Below are positions 22,262 to 32,600 of a DNA stretch of 64,000 nt, in pieces. The DNA is from Actinostola sp. cb2023 (Eukaryota > Cnidaria > Anthozoa > Actiniaria > Actinostolidae). Each line of letters begins with the position of its first letter. The stretch's first letter is position 1. Below the pieces are notes generated by a model. That model had not been told where the DNA came from. It ran no database searches and was given only the letters and a program-made list of their open reading frames with translations. Position numbers and translations under genes: made by a program. The DNA is taken from NCBI GenBank assembly GCA_033675265.1, contig JAUJYZ010000013.1:608169-672168 (forward strand), read 5' to 3'.

Positions 22262-22296
<35 letters not shown>

Positions 22297-22297
22297 T
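22190..22297 (+). mobile_element. SINE/LINE-like tail ending in (ATT)n
   Basis: It matches the tail at 20765-20851 (TAGATAGGTGTAATGTCC, GACACGTTAATAAAGG, then ATT repeats). It ends against the reversed tRNA-like head described at 22365-22462, so two elements may sit tail to tail. Confidence 0.55.
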
Positions 22298-22364
22298 TCC
22301 CCTCCCTCCATCAGTGATCCGTCTTACGACTAGTATTTAGGCTGCACTGAGCTACACGGATTAG

Positions 22365-22462
22365 ATGGAAGTCGAAACAAGGATGTGAGGTCATGAAGAA
22401 TCGCCCCACCGGGCACCTCTCGCTTAGAAGGCCTCGCACTAACCAACTAAGCCATCCTTATG
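22365..22462 (-). mobile_element. tRNA-like SINE head, minus strand
   Basis: On the minus strand the segment reads GGATGGCTTAGTTGGTTAGTG, an A-box-like tRNA D-arm, then an anticodon-arm-like stretch containing CTTCTAA. The expected B box is degenerate (GGGGCGATTCTTC). It looks like the 5' part of a SINE derived from a tRNA, not a functional tRNA gene. Confidence 0.5.
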
Positions 22463-23131
22463 TGCTTCTTAAAGTTGTTTAAAGTTGCTTCTTATTAGTT
22501 GTTTTCAGTCGAGAAACTTCGCGTCCTACAAACAGGTTTGATAGTCTACAGTGGTTTGGGAGTTAACAGAGTGTTAAGTTCTATTCAATTTGAAGAGGTG
22601 TGATAATTTGCCACCTTTCGAGAGTTAATTGCTTGTTTACACAATCTTAATGCTGTGATATCCAGTAAAGGAAAAGTAATAACCACGGTTCTAGTATTGG
22701 TTGTTGCCGAAATCAATCTTGAATTTTACTTCACGAGAATCATGTAAACACGGCTATTAAACAGCAATTAACAAACATGTAAAAGTTTTAAAGGAGTTTG
22801 AATCAACAATTATTGAATGATTGTTAGTTTTTCAGTTATTTGTTTTTCAAAAACTTGTTGACGCAGATTGACTACCGACGATTCAACATCTTTTAAGACG
22901 TTGCAGAAAGTTATGAACGAGTACTGGATGCCACTACACAGTGTTTGTTGTTTATTAGTTGTTTATGAGAACCTGACATCAATGACACACACACTCGGCA
23001 ATTGAAAACCAAAACAATGAGAAATACAAACTGATTAATTAGCGTCCATCTACTTGGAGGTGATAGCAAGAGTGTCATGACAATTATACTCTATTGTTGT
23101 TTACTAGCTCCACCCCTAATCTACACAAGCG

Positions 23132-23139
23132 TATAAATA
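23132..23139 (+). promoter_or_regulatory. TATA box of the homeobox gene
   Basis: TATAAATA lies about 270 bp before the homeobox coding exon. An initiator-like TCATTC follows about 30 nt downstream (near 23164), and a donor site GTAAGT at 23281 would end the first exon at 23280. That exon carries a 9-codon upstream frame starting at 23218 and shows no ATG in frame with the homeodomain. Confidence 0.55.
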
Positions 23140-23398
23140 CGCTGACACATCGCAATCAAACTATCATTCACTGGTTGTACTTGGTTCGTACGTTGGTGAA
23201 CTAGTAAACACAGATCATGTCGACTACAAGACGTCGTTTAGCCTAATTTGGTTCTCCTAAATGCTCCTTTATATACCACGGTAAGTGATCCTCGGCAAAC
23301 TAGAATCTCTTGCTTTACGATTTGTACCAAGTTAGTTTAGTTTTCATGATATTCAAGTTGTCATTACTCATCGTGATTGTTTGTCTCTTCTTTTCAGA

Positions 23399-24215
23399 TT
23401 TCGTTCCTCTAGATGAGCCCCTTCAAGTTCCCAGTGTCCATCCCAGAGACGTTCTTCCACAGCGCATGCGTAAGAGGTTCACAGCTCAGCAAGTCGAGAT
23501 GTTAAACCGCTCAGCATTTGAAGTAGACGAGTCTCCTGATCGTGAAAGCCAACAGGCCATGGCAACATCTCTAGATGTACAAGTCAAACGAATCCAGGTA
23601 AATAAACACTTCGATAGTTTGTTTTTCCGGTAAAATCAATTCACAAAATAAGCAAGTGACTATACTGATCACCCAATGGAGTTGTGATGTAGCTTATACG
23701 AGAGAGATATAAAGTGATTGCTATGCTTGGTATCTACAATGGTGTTTTTATTGTCATTTCAGATTTGGTTCAAGAACGCTCGTGCCAAAAGACGACGACT
23801 GGTTCACCTCCAGAAGATGGCGTACACAGTCCACGATGTACAGCGATGGAAGAGAAGAAGGACTCTCAGACGATCCCTCAACGGTAGCCCTGCTGTCACA
23901 GATAACCTACACCCAATGGAATCATGTCACCTTACCGCTGACCAACAACACCCGCCGCAACAGATCCTGTCTGACCACGTGACTCCCTTCTCCAAGCCAG
24001 TGACCACATCGCAAGTCTTCGCCACGCCGATGCCACGAGACAGAACCGACTGGGTTTGCTATGCACCTGTACCAGATCTCCCGCCAAACATGTTCGTCGC
24101 CAAGGCAACAGCAGCAATCACGTGTCCAGCATCGCAAGTGTGTGAACGCAACAAGGCGTTCCACAATAGTTCATTTAAACGTTTGTTTGGCAAACTGTTT
24201 GATAGGATAGAATGA
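23399..24215 (+). CDS. Divergent homeobox transcription factor
   Basis: Exons 23399-23597 and 23763-24215 join at the classic homeodomain intron position before the WF of helix 3. The first in-frame ATG (23466) gives 194 residues, with the homeodomain almost at the N-terminus (MRKRFTAQQVEML...). Helix 3 reads IWFKNARAKRRR: W48, F49, N51 and R53 are present, with K50 as in Otx/Pitx-type domains and NARAK as in LIM-homeobox domains. Helix 1 has one extra residue (L-N-R-S-A-F instead of L-x3-F), giving 61 residues. The C-terminal 130 residues have no known motif. A non-coding 5' exon probably ends at 23280. Either translation starts at 23466, or an upstream coding exon was missed. The role is inferred to be nuclear DNA binding; the class cannot be assigned. 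Confidence 0.8.
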
Positions 24216-24245
24216 TTTAATGTATTACACTAGAAATATTAGCAA

Positions 24246-24251
24246 AATAAA
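24246..24251 (+). terminator. Poly(A) signal of the homeobox gene
   Basis: AATAAA begins 31 nt after the stop codon, so the 3' UTR would be very short. AT-rich sequence follows. Confidence 0.55.
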
Positions 24252-24474
24252 TTATCATAGATTAATTATCATGTAAAATATATAGCTTTAATGTAATAAA
24301 AATCTTCTAGTTTCTACATTGTTGTTGTTTGTGTCCTCAGGGGGTAGAGTGAGTGCAGGCGTATTTTATACGTTCCTACACAAAATGAGGTCATGAAGTA
24401 TCAACGTACCAAAAAAAGCTTATTTTGAATATAAAATTAATTTAAATCTTGGAATTTAGGTTATCGACTTGTTG

Positions 24475-24754
24475 GTAGGGGTGATCGGCGGCCGGTTTTG
24501 AAAACGACCCCTAAAAGGTACGCATAAATTAAAAGAGCTGTTGAAGCCATGTTGATTGTACGACCATGTATGGCAAAACGGTGATTGTGTTGATATCGTT
24601 TAATCAGTGACTGGACAATATATCTTTCTTCTGTTCTTTCAATTGACCCTAAAAGGTACGGACTCGTGTTACGTAACTGACTTTGTATCGGAACCCTAAA
24701 AGGTACACACAGGAAATATTTTCAACCCTAAAAGGACCGCCGATCACCCCTACC
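24475..24754. mobile_element. MITE with GGTAGGGGTGATCGGCGG ends
   Basis: The right end CCGCCGATCACCCCTACC is the exact complement of the left end apart from one inserted base. The interior contains repeated CCCTAAAAGGTACG blocks. It is related to 15690-15968. Confidence 0.8.
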
Positions 24755-26565
24755 ACTTGGACAAAGGGAGTACCCCCCAACCCCCCCGGGACTCGAGGTC
24801 TGCTGTGTGCTACTGACTTGTTTTCTTCATCTGTCGATGCTTCGAGTCTAGAAACAAACTATGAAAACTGAACGCTAGTTATCTAGTGTAATACATTACG
24901 TACGCATTCAAAGCGCGCGAAAAACAAATATCAAATTTGCATAAATGACGGGCGCGCACGACTGAGTTCAAAAAGTAAAAATGTTTTTTATTGAAACCTT
25001 CGAAAAAATGTCGTAAAAACTCTAAGTTCAAACAATTTGAACATATTTGGACGTTGCTTGCTTTGCCTAATTCAGCAAATCCTTCATTTTCCCGGCAGAA
25101 CTAAAATTCCATGAACTTCAACGTACTGGCTCAACTTGAAGTAGCGCTGAAATTCAGCGAGTTTCCAAAAACTCACAAATCATAGTTTAAATTCAATTTC
25201 GACCTAATGAAGCATTACAAATCGAAGAAAAAGTGTATATTGATACATAATTGAACAGAAACTCTCAAATACTTTAGCATAGCACAATATAAGTCTTTGA
25301 GAAAATTGATGACAAAAGTTAAGTTTTGCAGCGACCCAAAACCATGATCGGAACTTGAACTATTGTTGTACTTATAAATCTGTTTTGTTTACATGAAATA
25401 ATACAACTCTAAGCGTAGAAACTCCAAGAGATAGTAGTCTAGCTTTTCTTGCCTTTTAGAAACGCGATATCGCAAATAAAAGTGAAAATTCAGTAAAAAA
25501 CATTGACACAAGAAACAACTCAACTTACCAGTTCAAGTCTTGTTGATGTGCAAAGCTGCTCAAAATTGAAAATATCTACGTTGTCGCGCGTGGCTTCTAA
25601 ATGTCAATCAAATATTCCAGTATCGACCAATGAGAATGAAAGAAATTCAGTGGGCGTTCTGGTGGGAAAAATCTCAGGCGCGGGAAATGATTTCTGCACG
25701 AAGGAATGTGAACAATCTTAATTTGAAGAAAGAAAGAAAACAAAAGGAAACTAGAAAGAAAGAAAGAAAGAAGAGAACTAAAGTGAACTGAAATATCTTC
25801 ATACACGGTAGTCAGTGTTAATTTGAGGCCAGTTAGAGTATAAATACAAAATATATCTCCTGTCAAAGAGAGAAATAAAATAATCCAATTGAAAAGAAAA
25901 TCAACTCCGTTCAGAGCAGATTCCGAATGTATGGCACAGGGGAGGGAAAAAATTCTGAAACTCGCTCCAGACATTGGCAGGAACTACTTCAAGACACATA
26001 GTAAATTACAATAACATTTATTCAACGAAAATACCCCTCATATTTCATAAAATCATTCTCCTAATACTCCAGTTTCGCGTTGTTTAGAGATGACCGCTGT
26101 CTTTGACAAAAGACGCATTTGTACAGGGTTAGCCTCGATTCAGAAAACAGTCCGTGCAATTCAAAAATGTTTCTATTGTTTTATGTCAACATTTTTTCGT
26201 GTTCTTGTTGATATTTGTGAATAATTTACACTGATTCGAGGCTAACCCGGTACAAATGCGTCTGATGTCAATAAGTACAGCGTTTTTACAACGGGATCTG
26301 TGAACGCGAAAAGGGACTATTGAGTGAGTAAAAAAGTAGATTGATATGCATTTTGTACCTATAGGTCATTGCAGTATAAAGTCATAATAATTAATAATAA
26401 TAATAATTTCATACTTATAGAGCCCTATTTACAATAACAGATCAATAGCGCTTTACAATAGAGAAATAAGGTCATTAATGTATGATGTAATTGACCAATC
26501 TCGCTCCCAGAGACTGTGATCCTTATGGACTGCGTCAAAGAAACGAAATTATGTCAATCCTTTAT
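24755..26565. other. Intergenic region without a gene
   Basis: No exon or conserved protein motif is visible. It contains a GAAA-rich stretch near 25728-25775, a small MITE (26111-26263), and a retroelement-like tail with AGCGCTTTACAATA and AAT repeats (about 26385-26465). The rest looks unique. Confidence 0.5.
26111..26263. mobile_element. MITE, 153 bp
   Basis: AGACGCATTTGTACAGGGTT and its near-complement AACCCGGTACAAATGCGTCT form the ends; AGCCTCGATTCAG also pairs inside. The interior is AT-rich. Confidence 0.7.
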
Positions 26566-27014
26566 TTATGGTATACATTTTTATTATGTATGCCTCGTTC
26601 TCTCATATGGTACATTTTTACTATGTATGCCTCGTTCTCTCATATGGTACATTTTTACTATGTATGCCTCGTTCTCTCATATGGTACATTTTTACTATGT
26701 ATGCCTAGTTCTCTCATATGGTACATTTTTACTATGTATGCCTCGTTCTCTCGTATGGTACATTTTTATTATGTATGCCTCGTTCTCTCATATGGTACAT
26801 TTTTATTATGTATGCCTCGTTCTCTCATATGGTACATTTTTATTATGTATGCCTCGTTCTCTCATATGGTACATTTTTACTATGTATGCCTCGTTCTCTC
26901 ATATGGTACATTTTTATTATGTATGCCTCGTTCTCTCATATGGTACATTTTTATTATGTATGCCTCGTTCTCTCATATGGTATATTTTTATTATGTATGC
27001 CTCGTTCTATCATA
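26566..27014 (+). repeat. 37-bp tandem repeat, about 12 copies
   Basis: The unit contains TATGGTACATTTTTACTATG and CCTCGTTCTCTCA with only scattered C/T changes. Because 37 is not a multiple of three and the unit has no stop in any plus frame, all three frames stay open for over 500 nt. These are artefacts of the repeat, not genes. Confidence 0.95.
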
Positions 27015-27051
27015 TTTATCATTGTTTATATTGTATTGTAACATCTTATTG

Positions 27052-27200
27052 TAGAGTGCAATCAGTTTAGAAAAGCGTGAAATAGTACTAACTTTAAATA
27101 GTACTAAATAGTGCTATTTCTATTGTTTTCTATTGTTTCATTAGTGCTATTTAGTACTAATTAGTTATTTAGTTTTCAAGCTTTTCTAAATTGCACTCTA
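27052..27200 (+). mobile_element. MITE, family B (TAGAGTGCAA ends)
   Basis: Ends TAGAGTGCAA and TTGCACTCTA, followed inward by AGAAAAGC. An inverted sister copy lies at 27307-27451 and members of the same family at 50322-50466 and in the later array copies. TA at both ends fits a TA target site. Confidence 0.85.
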
Positions 27201-27306
27201 AGCAAAACATTTACAATAATAATAATAATAGTAATAACAATAATAATAATAATGATAATAATAATAGTCATAATAATAATAATAATAGTCATAACAATAA
27301 TAATGA
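27201..27306 (+). repeat. AAT/GATAAT microsatellite between two MITEs
   Basis: Runs of AATAATAAT with GAT and GTC interruptions. A further block of the same kind follows the second MITE (27452-27540), then ACTTTATTTAAAGAGGGTG. Confidence 0.8.
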
Positions 27307-27451
27307 TAGAGTGCAATTTAGAAAAGCTTGAAAACTAAATAACTAATTAGTACTAAATAGCACTAATGAAACAATAGAAAACAATAGAAATAGCACTATT
27401 TAGTACTATTTAAAATTAGTACTATTTCACGCTTTTCTAAATTGCACTCTA
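27307..27451 (-). mobile_element. MITE, family B, inverted copy
   Basis: It is the reverse complement of 27052-27200 with few differences (for example TTTAG for CAGTTTAG near one end). The pair with its microsatellite spacer makes a 400-bp inverted repeat. Confidence 0.85.
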
Positions 27452-27473
27452 ATGATAATGATAATAATAATAG

Positions 27474-27507
<34 letters not shown>

Positions 27508-27894
27508 AATAATAATAATAGTAATAATAATAATAATAATACACTTTATTTAAAGAGGGTGACTAGAGTTACACAAAGTAATTTTCATCCAGGCCCTAAA
27601 TAATAAAACTATAAATGCAAGACAAAAGTAATATAATGTACAATAATAAAAAAATGTACCTAAAAATACGGATTATTGTATATAAATAATGACTATGGAC
27701 CACCATAATGTACCATATATGAATGACTTACCCGAAATTAAAATTCGCTGTAATTACAAAACGCAAGCTCTGCTCTACGAGATTGGCACACGGTGAACAC
27801 TGCGTGCAGTGTATAGTGCTGTGCCGTGACCGTGATGATTTAGGATTTCGATTGAATTGGTGCCGTGACCGTGCCATGCCGTGCGCCGTGGTTT

Positions 27895-28270
27895 TTCACA
27901 GTCATATGAAATCTGCTCTCTATGACTCGTACCCAGTCACTTCCGTGGGATAGAGCGTGGAGCTTCACGGACTTCCCAGACTCCTTTGCGAACAGACGTA
28001 CATTTCCCAAACTCCATTGCGCGCAGTAAGTAACGACTGGGTACGAGGCACGTTGACACCACAGGGAACCCAATGATGTTTTTCACAGTCATACGAAATC
28101 CAGTACGAAATCTGCTATATGACTTATACCCAGTCGCTTCTGTGGGATAGAGCGCGGAGCTTCACGGACTTCCCAGACTCCTTTGCGAACAGACGTACAT
28201 TTCCCAAACTCCATTGCGCGCAGTAAGTAATGACTGGGTACGAAGCACGTTGACACCACAGGGAACCCAA
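27895..28270. repeat. 189-bp tandem duplication ending in the CACAGG motif
   Basis: Two copies (27895-28080 and 28082-28270) share GGAGCTTCACGGACTTCCCA, GAACAGACGTACATTTCCCA and GACACCACAGGGAACCCAA. Internal inversions are also visible (CCCAGTC / GACTGGG). No protein is encoded. Confidence 0.8.
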
Positions 28271-28504
28271 TGATATTTCTAAAATTAGCTAATGATGTCA
28301 TTATCATTAAATTATTCTATTTCTGCTCGTTAATGTCAGGTGGCTGCAACGCTAAACCAGTAATAAACCTGTTTTGCTGTGAACCAACTGTAGGAATTAT
28401 CCAATATTATCTGATGACGTTGTTTTCTAAGTCGAACCTGGGAACACAAAGGGTCGATTAGAGTGACGTCTAACGGGGACAATACAGTAGTTCCATAGAT
28501 GGCC

Positions 28505-28765
28505 CATGGTCAGGTCTTCGTGTAGCTGCACAAAAGTCCTGGCTATTGTTCTATTGTCGTTATATGTATTGTTTTAACATAAAAAAAACAATAGCCAGGA
28601 CAATTTGTGCAGCTACATGAAGACCTTGCTCATGCAGAGAGATCGGTCAGGTCTTCGTGTCGCTGCACAAAAGTGGTTATTGTTCTATTGTCGTTCTATG
28701 TATTGTTTTTACATACAAAACTGATAGCCAGGACAATTTGTGCAGCTACATGAAGACCTTGCCCG
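28505..28765. mobile_element. Two tandem hairpin MITEs
   Basis: Each copy has GGTCAGGTCTTCGTGTAGCTGC-type left ends and GCAGCTACATGAAGACCTTG right ends, and inner AACAATAGCCAGGACA pairing with TCCTGGCTATTGTT. The copies lie back to back at about 28508-28615 and 28646-28760. Confidence 0.75.
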
Positions 28766-28777
28766 GCCCATGTTGGG

Positions 28778-29035
28778 ATATTTGCCCGAGGAAACTCCGA
28801 GGATGCTCCGATAAACGAGGAGCATGCAGTTTCCGAGAGCAAATTTCACAGCTTAGTACATAGATAGGAACTACTCTACTATCTTTATTATTCAACAATA
28901 CCATTTTCCTCCGGGAAATATGTCGCGTGTGGGCATTTAATATCCTCTGATAGCTGCCATCGTCGGAGCATCACTATCGCATCACGTGATCGATTCTGAC
29001 CAATGAGAGCGAAGTGAAATTTATTGTTGAATTAT
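28778..29035. repeat. Dispersed repeat shared with RAD21 intron 2
   Basis: GCAGTTTCCGAG, AGGAACTACTCTA, GTCTTTATTATTCAACAAT and a final GACCAATGAGAG block appear here and at about 47228-47465 in the same order with many substitutions. An inner palindrome (CTCCTCGT/ACGAGGAG type near 28790-28825) is present. It is an old mobile element; I cannot type it. Confidence 0.65.
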
Positions 29036-29235
29036 GATGTTTAGTGTCTGATTGGTCAGTCGATCGGTCACTTGATGCTGAGCTATCGCCCTTACCTGTC
29101 CAGATATAGGAGATTCATCAGCGAGGTATCTGGTGTTTGTACCCCAAGACTCGCCCTCAGGTACACCAGTTACGTAAAATCTGCAATATGAAAATGGTGG
29201 CACATTTTTATAACCTTCGGTGTAAACGATCATCA

Positions 29236-29540
29236 TCTTATTGCTGCTGTTGTTATTGTTGTTGTTGTTGTTGTTGATGATGATGATGATGGTGATACTG
29301 TTGTTGTTGTTGTTGTTGTTGCTGATGATGATGGTGATACTGTTGTTGTTGTTGTTGATGATGATGATGGTGATACTGTTGTTGTTGTTGTTGATAATGA
29401 TGATGTTGATACTGTTGTTGTTGCTGATGATGATGATGGTGATGGCGTTGGTGATACTGTTGTTGTTGTTGTTGCTGATGATGATGGCGATGGTCATACT
29501 GTTGTTGTTGATGATGATGACGATGGTGATACTTTTCGAG
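29236..29540 (+). repeat. GTT/GAT compound microsatellite
   Basis: Alternating runs of GTTGTTGTT and GATGATGAT with GGTGATACT joints. The long frames it keeps open on both strands encode only Leu/Met or Asn/Ile runs and are not genes. Confidence 0.95.
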
Positions 29541-29683
29541 TTTGAAATATCAATATGCAAATCAGATGACTTCAGAACTTATGATAATGATGATGATGAT
29601 GAGATCTAATGATCCCTCTATTCAGTTTATATATAACCTAAACATACAAGGATGATAGGCGATATTATTCAATCAATCATTCG

Positions 29684-32600
29684 TTACCCAATGTCATTGC
29701 TTGTGGTGCAAAAGCCAAAAGAAAGAAGCGAATTCCATTCATCAGTGACTTCAATGTCGATAGCATGGTTTTGACCATATGGTATTAGAACCCCTTGTAC
29801 CGCAGCTAAATAACAACAAACAATAAATGAGTGAGTGAACAAATACAATGACAGGCAGATGAATGGGTGGATTGATAATGGATGGATGGATGGATGGATG
29901 GATGGATGGATGGATGGATGGATGGATGGATGGATGGATGGATGGATAGATGGATGGGTGGATTGATGGATGGATGGATGGATGGATGGATGGATGGATG
30001 GATGGATGGGTGGATGGATGAATGGATGGATGGATGGATGGATGGATGGATGGATGGATGGGTGGATGGATGGATGGATGGATGGATGGATGGATGGATG
30101 GGTGGATGGATAGATGGATGGATGGATGGGTGGATGGATGGATGAATGGATGAATGGATGGGTGGATGGATGAATGGATGGATGGATGGATGGATGGATG
30201 GATGGATGGGTGGATGGATGGATGGATGGATGGATGGGTGGATGGATGGATGGATGGATGGATGGATGGATGGATGGATGGATGGATGGATGGATGGATG
30301 GGTGGATGGATGGATGGGTGGATGGATGAATGGATGGGTGAATGGATGGATGGGTGGGTGGATGAATGGATGGATGGAAGGGTGGATGGATGGATGAATG
30401 AATGGACGGACGGGTGGATGGATGGACAGATGGGAGGACGGATGGGCGGATGGACGGATGGGTGGGTGGATGGACAGATGGGTGGATGGACAGATGGATG
30501 GATGGACGGATGGATGGACGGATGGGTGAATAGATGGATGGGTGGATGGATGTACAGATGGGTGGAGGATGGATGGGTGGGTGGATGGATGTACAGATGG
30601 ACAGATGGGTGGATGGATGTACAGATGGACAGATGGGTGGATGGATGTACAGATGGACAGATGGGTGGATGGATGTACAGATGGATGGATGGGTGGATGG
30701 ATGTACAGATGTACAGATGGGTGGATGGATGTACAGATGGACAGATGGGTGGATGGATGTACAGATGGAAGGATGGGTGGATGGACGGATGGGTGGAGGG
30801 ATGGATGGGTGGATGGATGTACAGATGGACAGATGGGTGGATGGATGTACAGATGGACAGATGGGTGGATGGATGTACAGATGGACAGATGGGTGGATGG
30901 ATGTACAGATGGATGGATGGGTGGATGGATGGGTGGATGTACAGATGGGTGGATGGACGGATGGGTGGAGGGATGGATGGATGGATGGAAGGGTGGATGG
31001 GTGGATGGAAGGGTGGATGGATGGACAGATGGGTGGATGGATGGATGGATGGATGGATGGGTGGATGAATGGATGGGTGGAAGGGTGGATGGATGGATGA
31101 ATGAATGGACGGACGGATGGGTGGATGGATGATGGATGGACAGATGGGAGGACGGATGGGTGGATGGACGGATAGGTGGGTGGATGGACAGATGGGTGGA
31201 TGGACAGATGGATGGACGAACGGATGGATGGACGGATGGGTGAATAGATGGATGGGTGGATGGATGAACAGATGGATAGACGGATCGGATAGATGGGTGG
31301 ATGGATAGATGGATGGATGGATGGATGGATGGATGGGTGGATGGATGTACAGATGGGTGGATGGACGGATGGGTGGAGGGATGGACAGATGGGTGGATGG
31401 ATGGAAGGGTGGCTGGGTGGATGGAAGGGTGGATGGATGGACAGATGGGTGGATGGATGGATGGATGAATGGATGGATGGGTGGATGAATGGATGGATGG
31501 ATGGGTGGATGGATGGATGAATGAATGGATGGACAGATGGGTGGATGGATGTACAGATGGACAGATGGGTGGATGGATGGACAGATGGGTTGGATGGATG
31601 GGTGGATGGATGGATGGATGGGTGGAGGGATGGACAGATGGGTGGATGGATGGAAGGGTGGATGGATGGATGGGTGGATGGAAGGGTGGATGAACTAATT
31701 GACGGATGAACGGACATACCTCCATTTCGATTGTGCTCTGTCATCTTCTCTTTGGCTTGGTGAATCCCCTAAGTAAATTGAAACGTTTCCCTGGTCAATA
31801 AACCACTTGTTTCATTTGTTCCAAAACGCTCCAACAATAAACTACTTAAGTGGTAAGAATTGGTCACCCTGTGGTGGATGCTATACATTGTTGGTCACCC
31901 TGTGGTGGATGCTATATTTTCTTACCTCTGCATTGTTGGTCACCCTGTGGTGGATGCTATATTTCCTTACCTCTGCATTGCTGGTCACCCTGTGGTGGAT
32001 GCTATACATTGTTACGTTGGCCACTCTGTGGTGGATGCTATATTTCCTTACCTCTACACTGTTGGAATGTTGGTCACCCTGTGGTGGATGCTTTGCATTG
32101 TTGGTCACCCTGTGGTGGATGCTATATTTCCTTACCTCTGCATTGTTGGTCACCCTGTGGTAGATGCTATACATTGTTTGTCACGATGTTGGTCACCCTG
32201 TGGTAGATGCTATGCATTGTTGGTCACCCTGTGGTAGATGCTATGCATTGTTGGTCACCCTGTGGTGGATGCTATGCATTGTTGGTCACCCTGTGGTAGA
32301 TGCTATGCATTGTTGGTCGTCCTGTGGTGGATGCTATGCATTGTTGGTCACCCTGTGGTGGATGCTATATTTTCTTATCTCTGCATTGTTGGTCACCCTG
32401 TGGTGGATGCTATGCATTGTTGGTCACCCTGTGGTGGATGCTATGCATTGTTGGTTGCCCTGTGGTAGATGCTATACATTGTTGGTCACCCTGTGGTGGA
32501 TGCTATATTTCCTTACCTCTGCATTGTTGGTCACCCTGTGGTGGATGCTATGCATTGTTGGTCACCCTGTGGTGGATGCTATGCATTGTTGGTTGCCCTG

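Larger units (their letters stand above)
21735..22800. repeat. Large imperfect inverted repeat, arms of about 250 bp
   Basis: The block near 21800-21985 (TTACTTTTCCTTTACTGGAT, CGAAAGGTGGCAAATTATCA, AACTCCCAAACCACT) recurs inverted at 22535-22720. The arms differ by scattered substitutions and small indels. The roughly 550-bp spacer contains a SINE tail and a tRNA-like SINE head. A nearby direct repeat (ACGAGTACTGGATG at about 22013 and 22918) suggests further local duplication just upstream of the homeobox gene. Confidence 0.75.

Noticed and set aside
23310..23398. Hydrophobic N-terminus in frame before the homeobox exon, resembling a signal peptide
   Set aside because: It is the polypyrimidine end of an intron read through; a secreted homeodomain protein is not expected and a good acceptor lies at 23397-23398.
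26491..27070. Three overlapping frames of about 107-187 codons with Tyr/Cys/Phe repeats
   Set aside because: Produced by a stop-free 37-bp repeat read in all three frames; no start context, conservation or splice logic.
29684..31744. Open frames of up to 686 codons rich in Ile-His-Pro-Ser (minus) and Trp-Met-Asp-Gly (plus)
   Set aside because: They are translations of a tetranucleotide satellite inside the last intron of the START gene; only the short ends (31768-31720 and 29805-29684) are exons.
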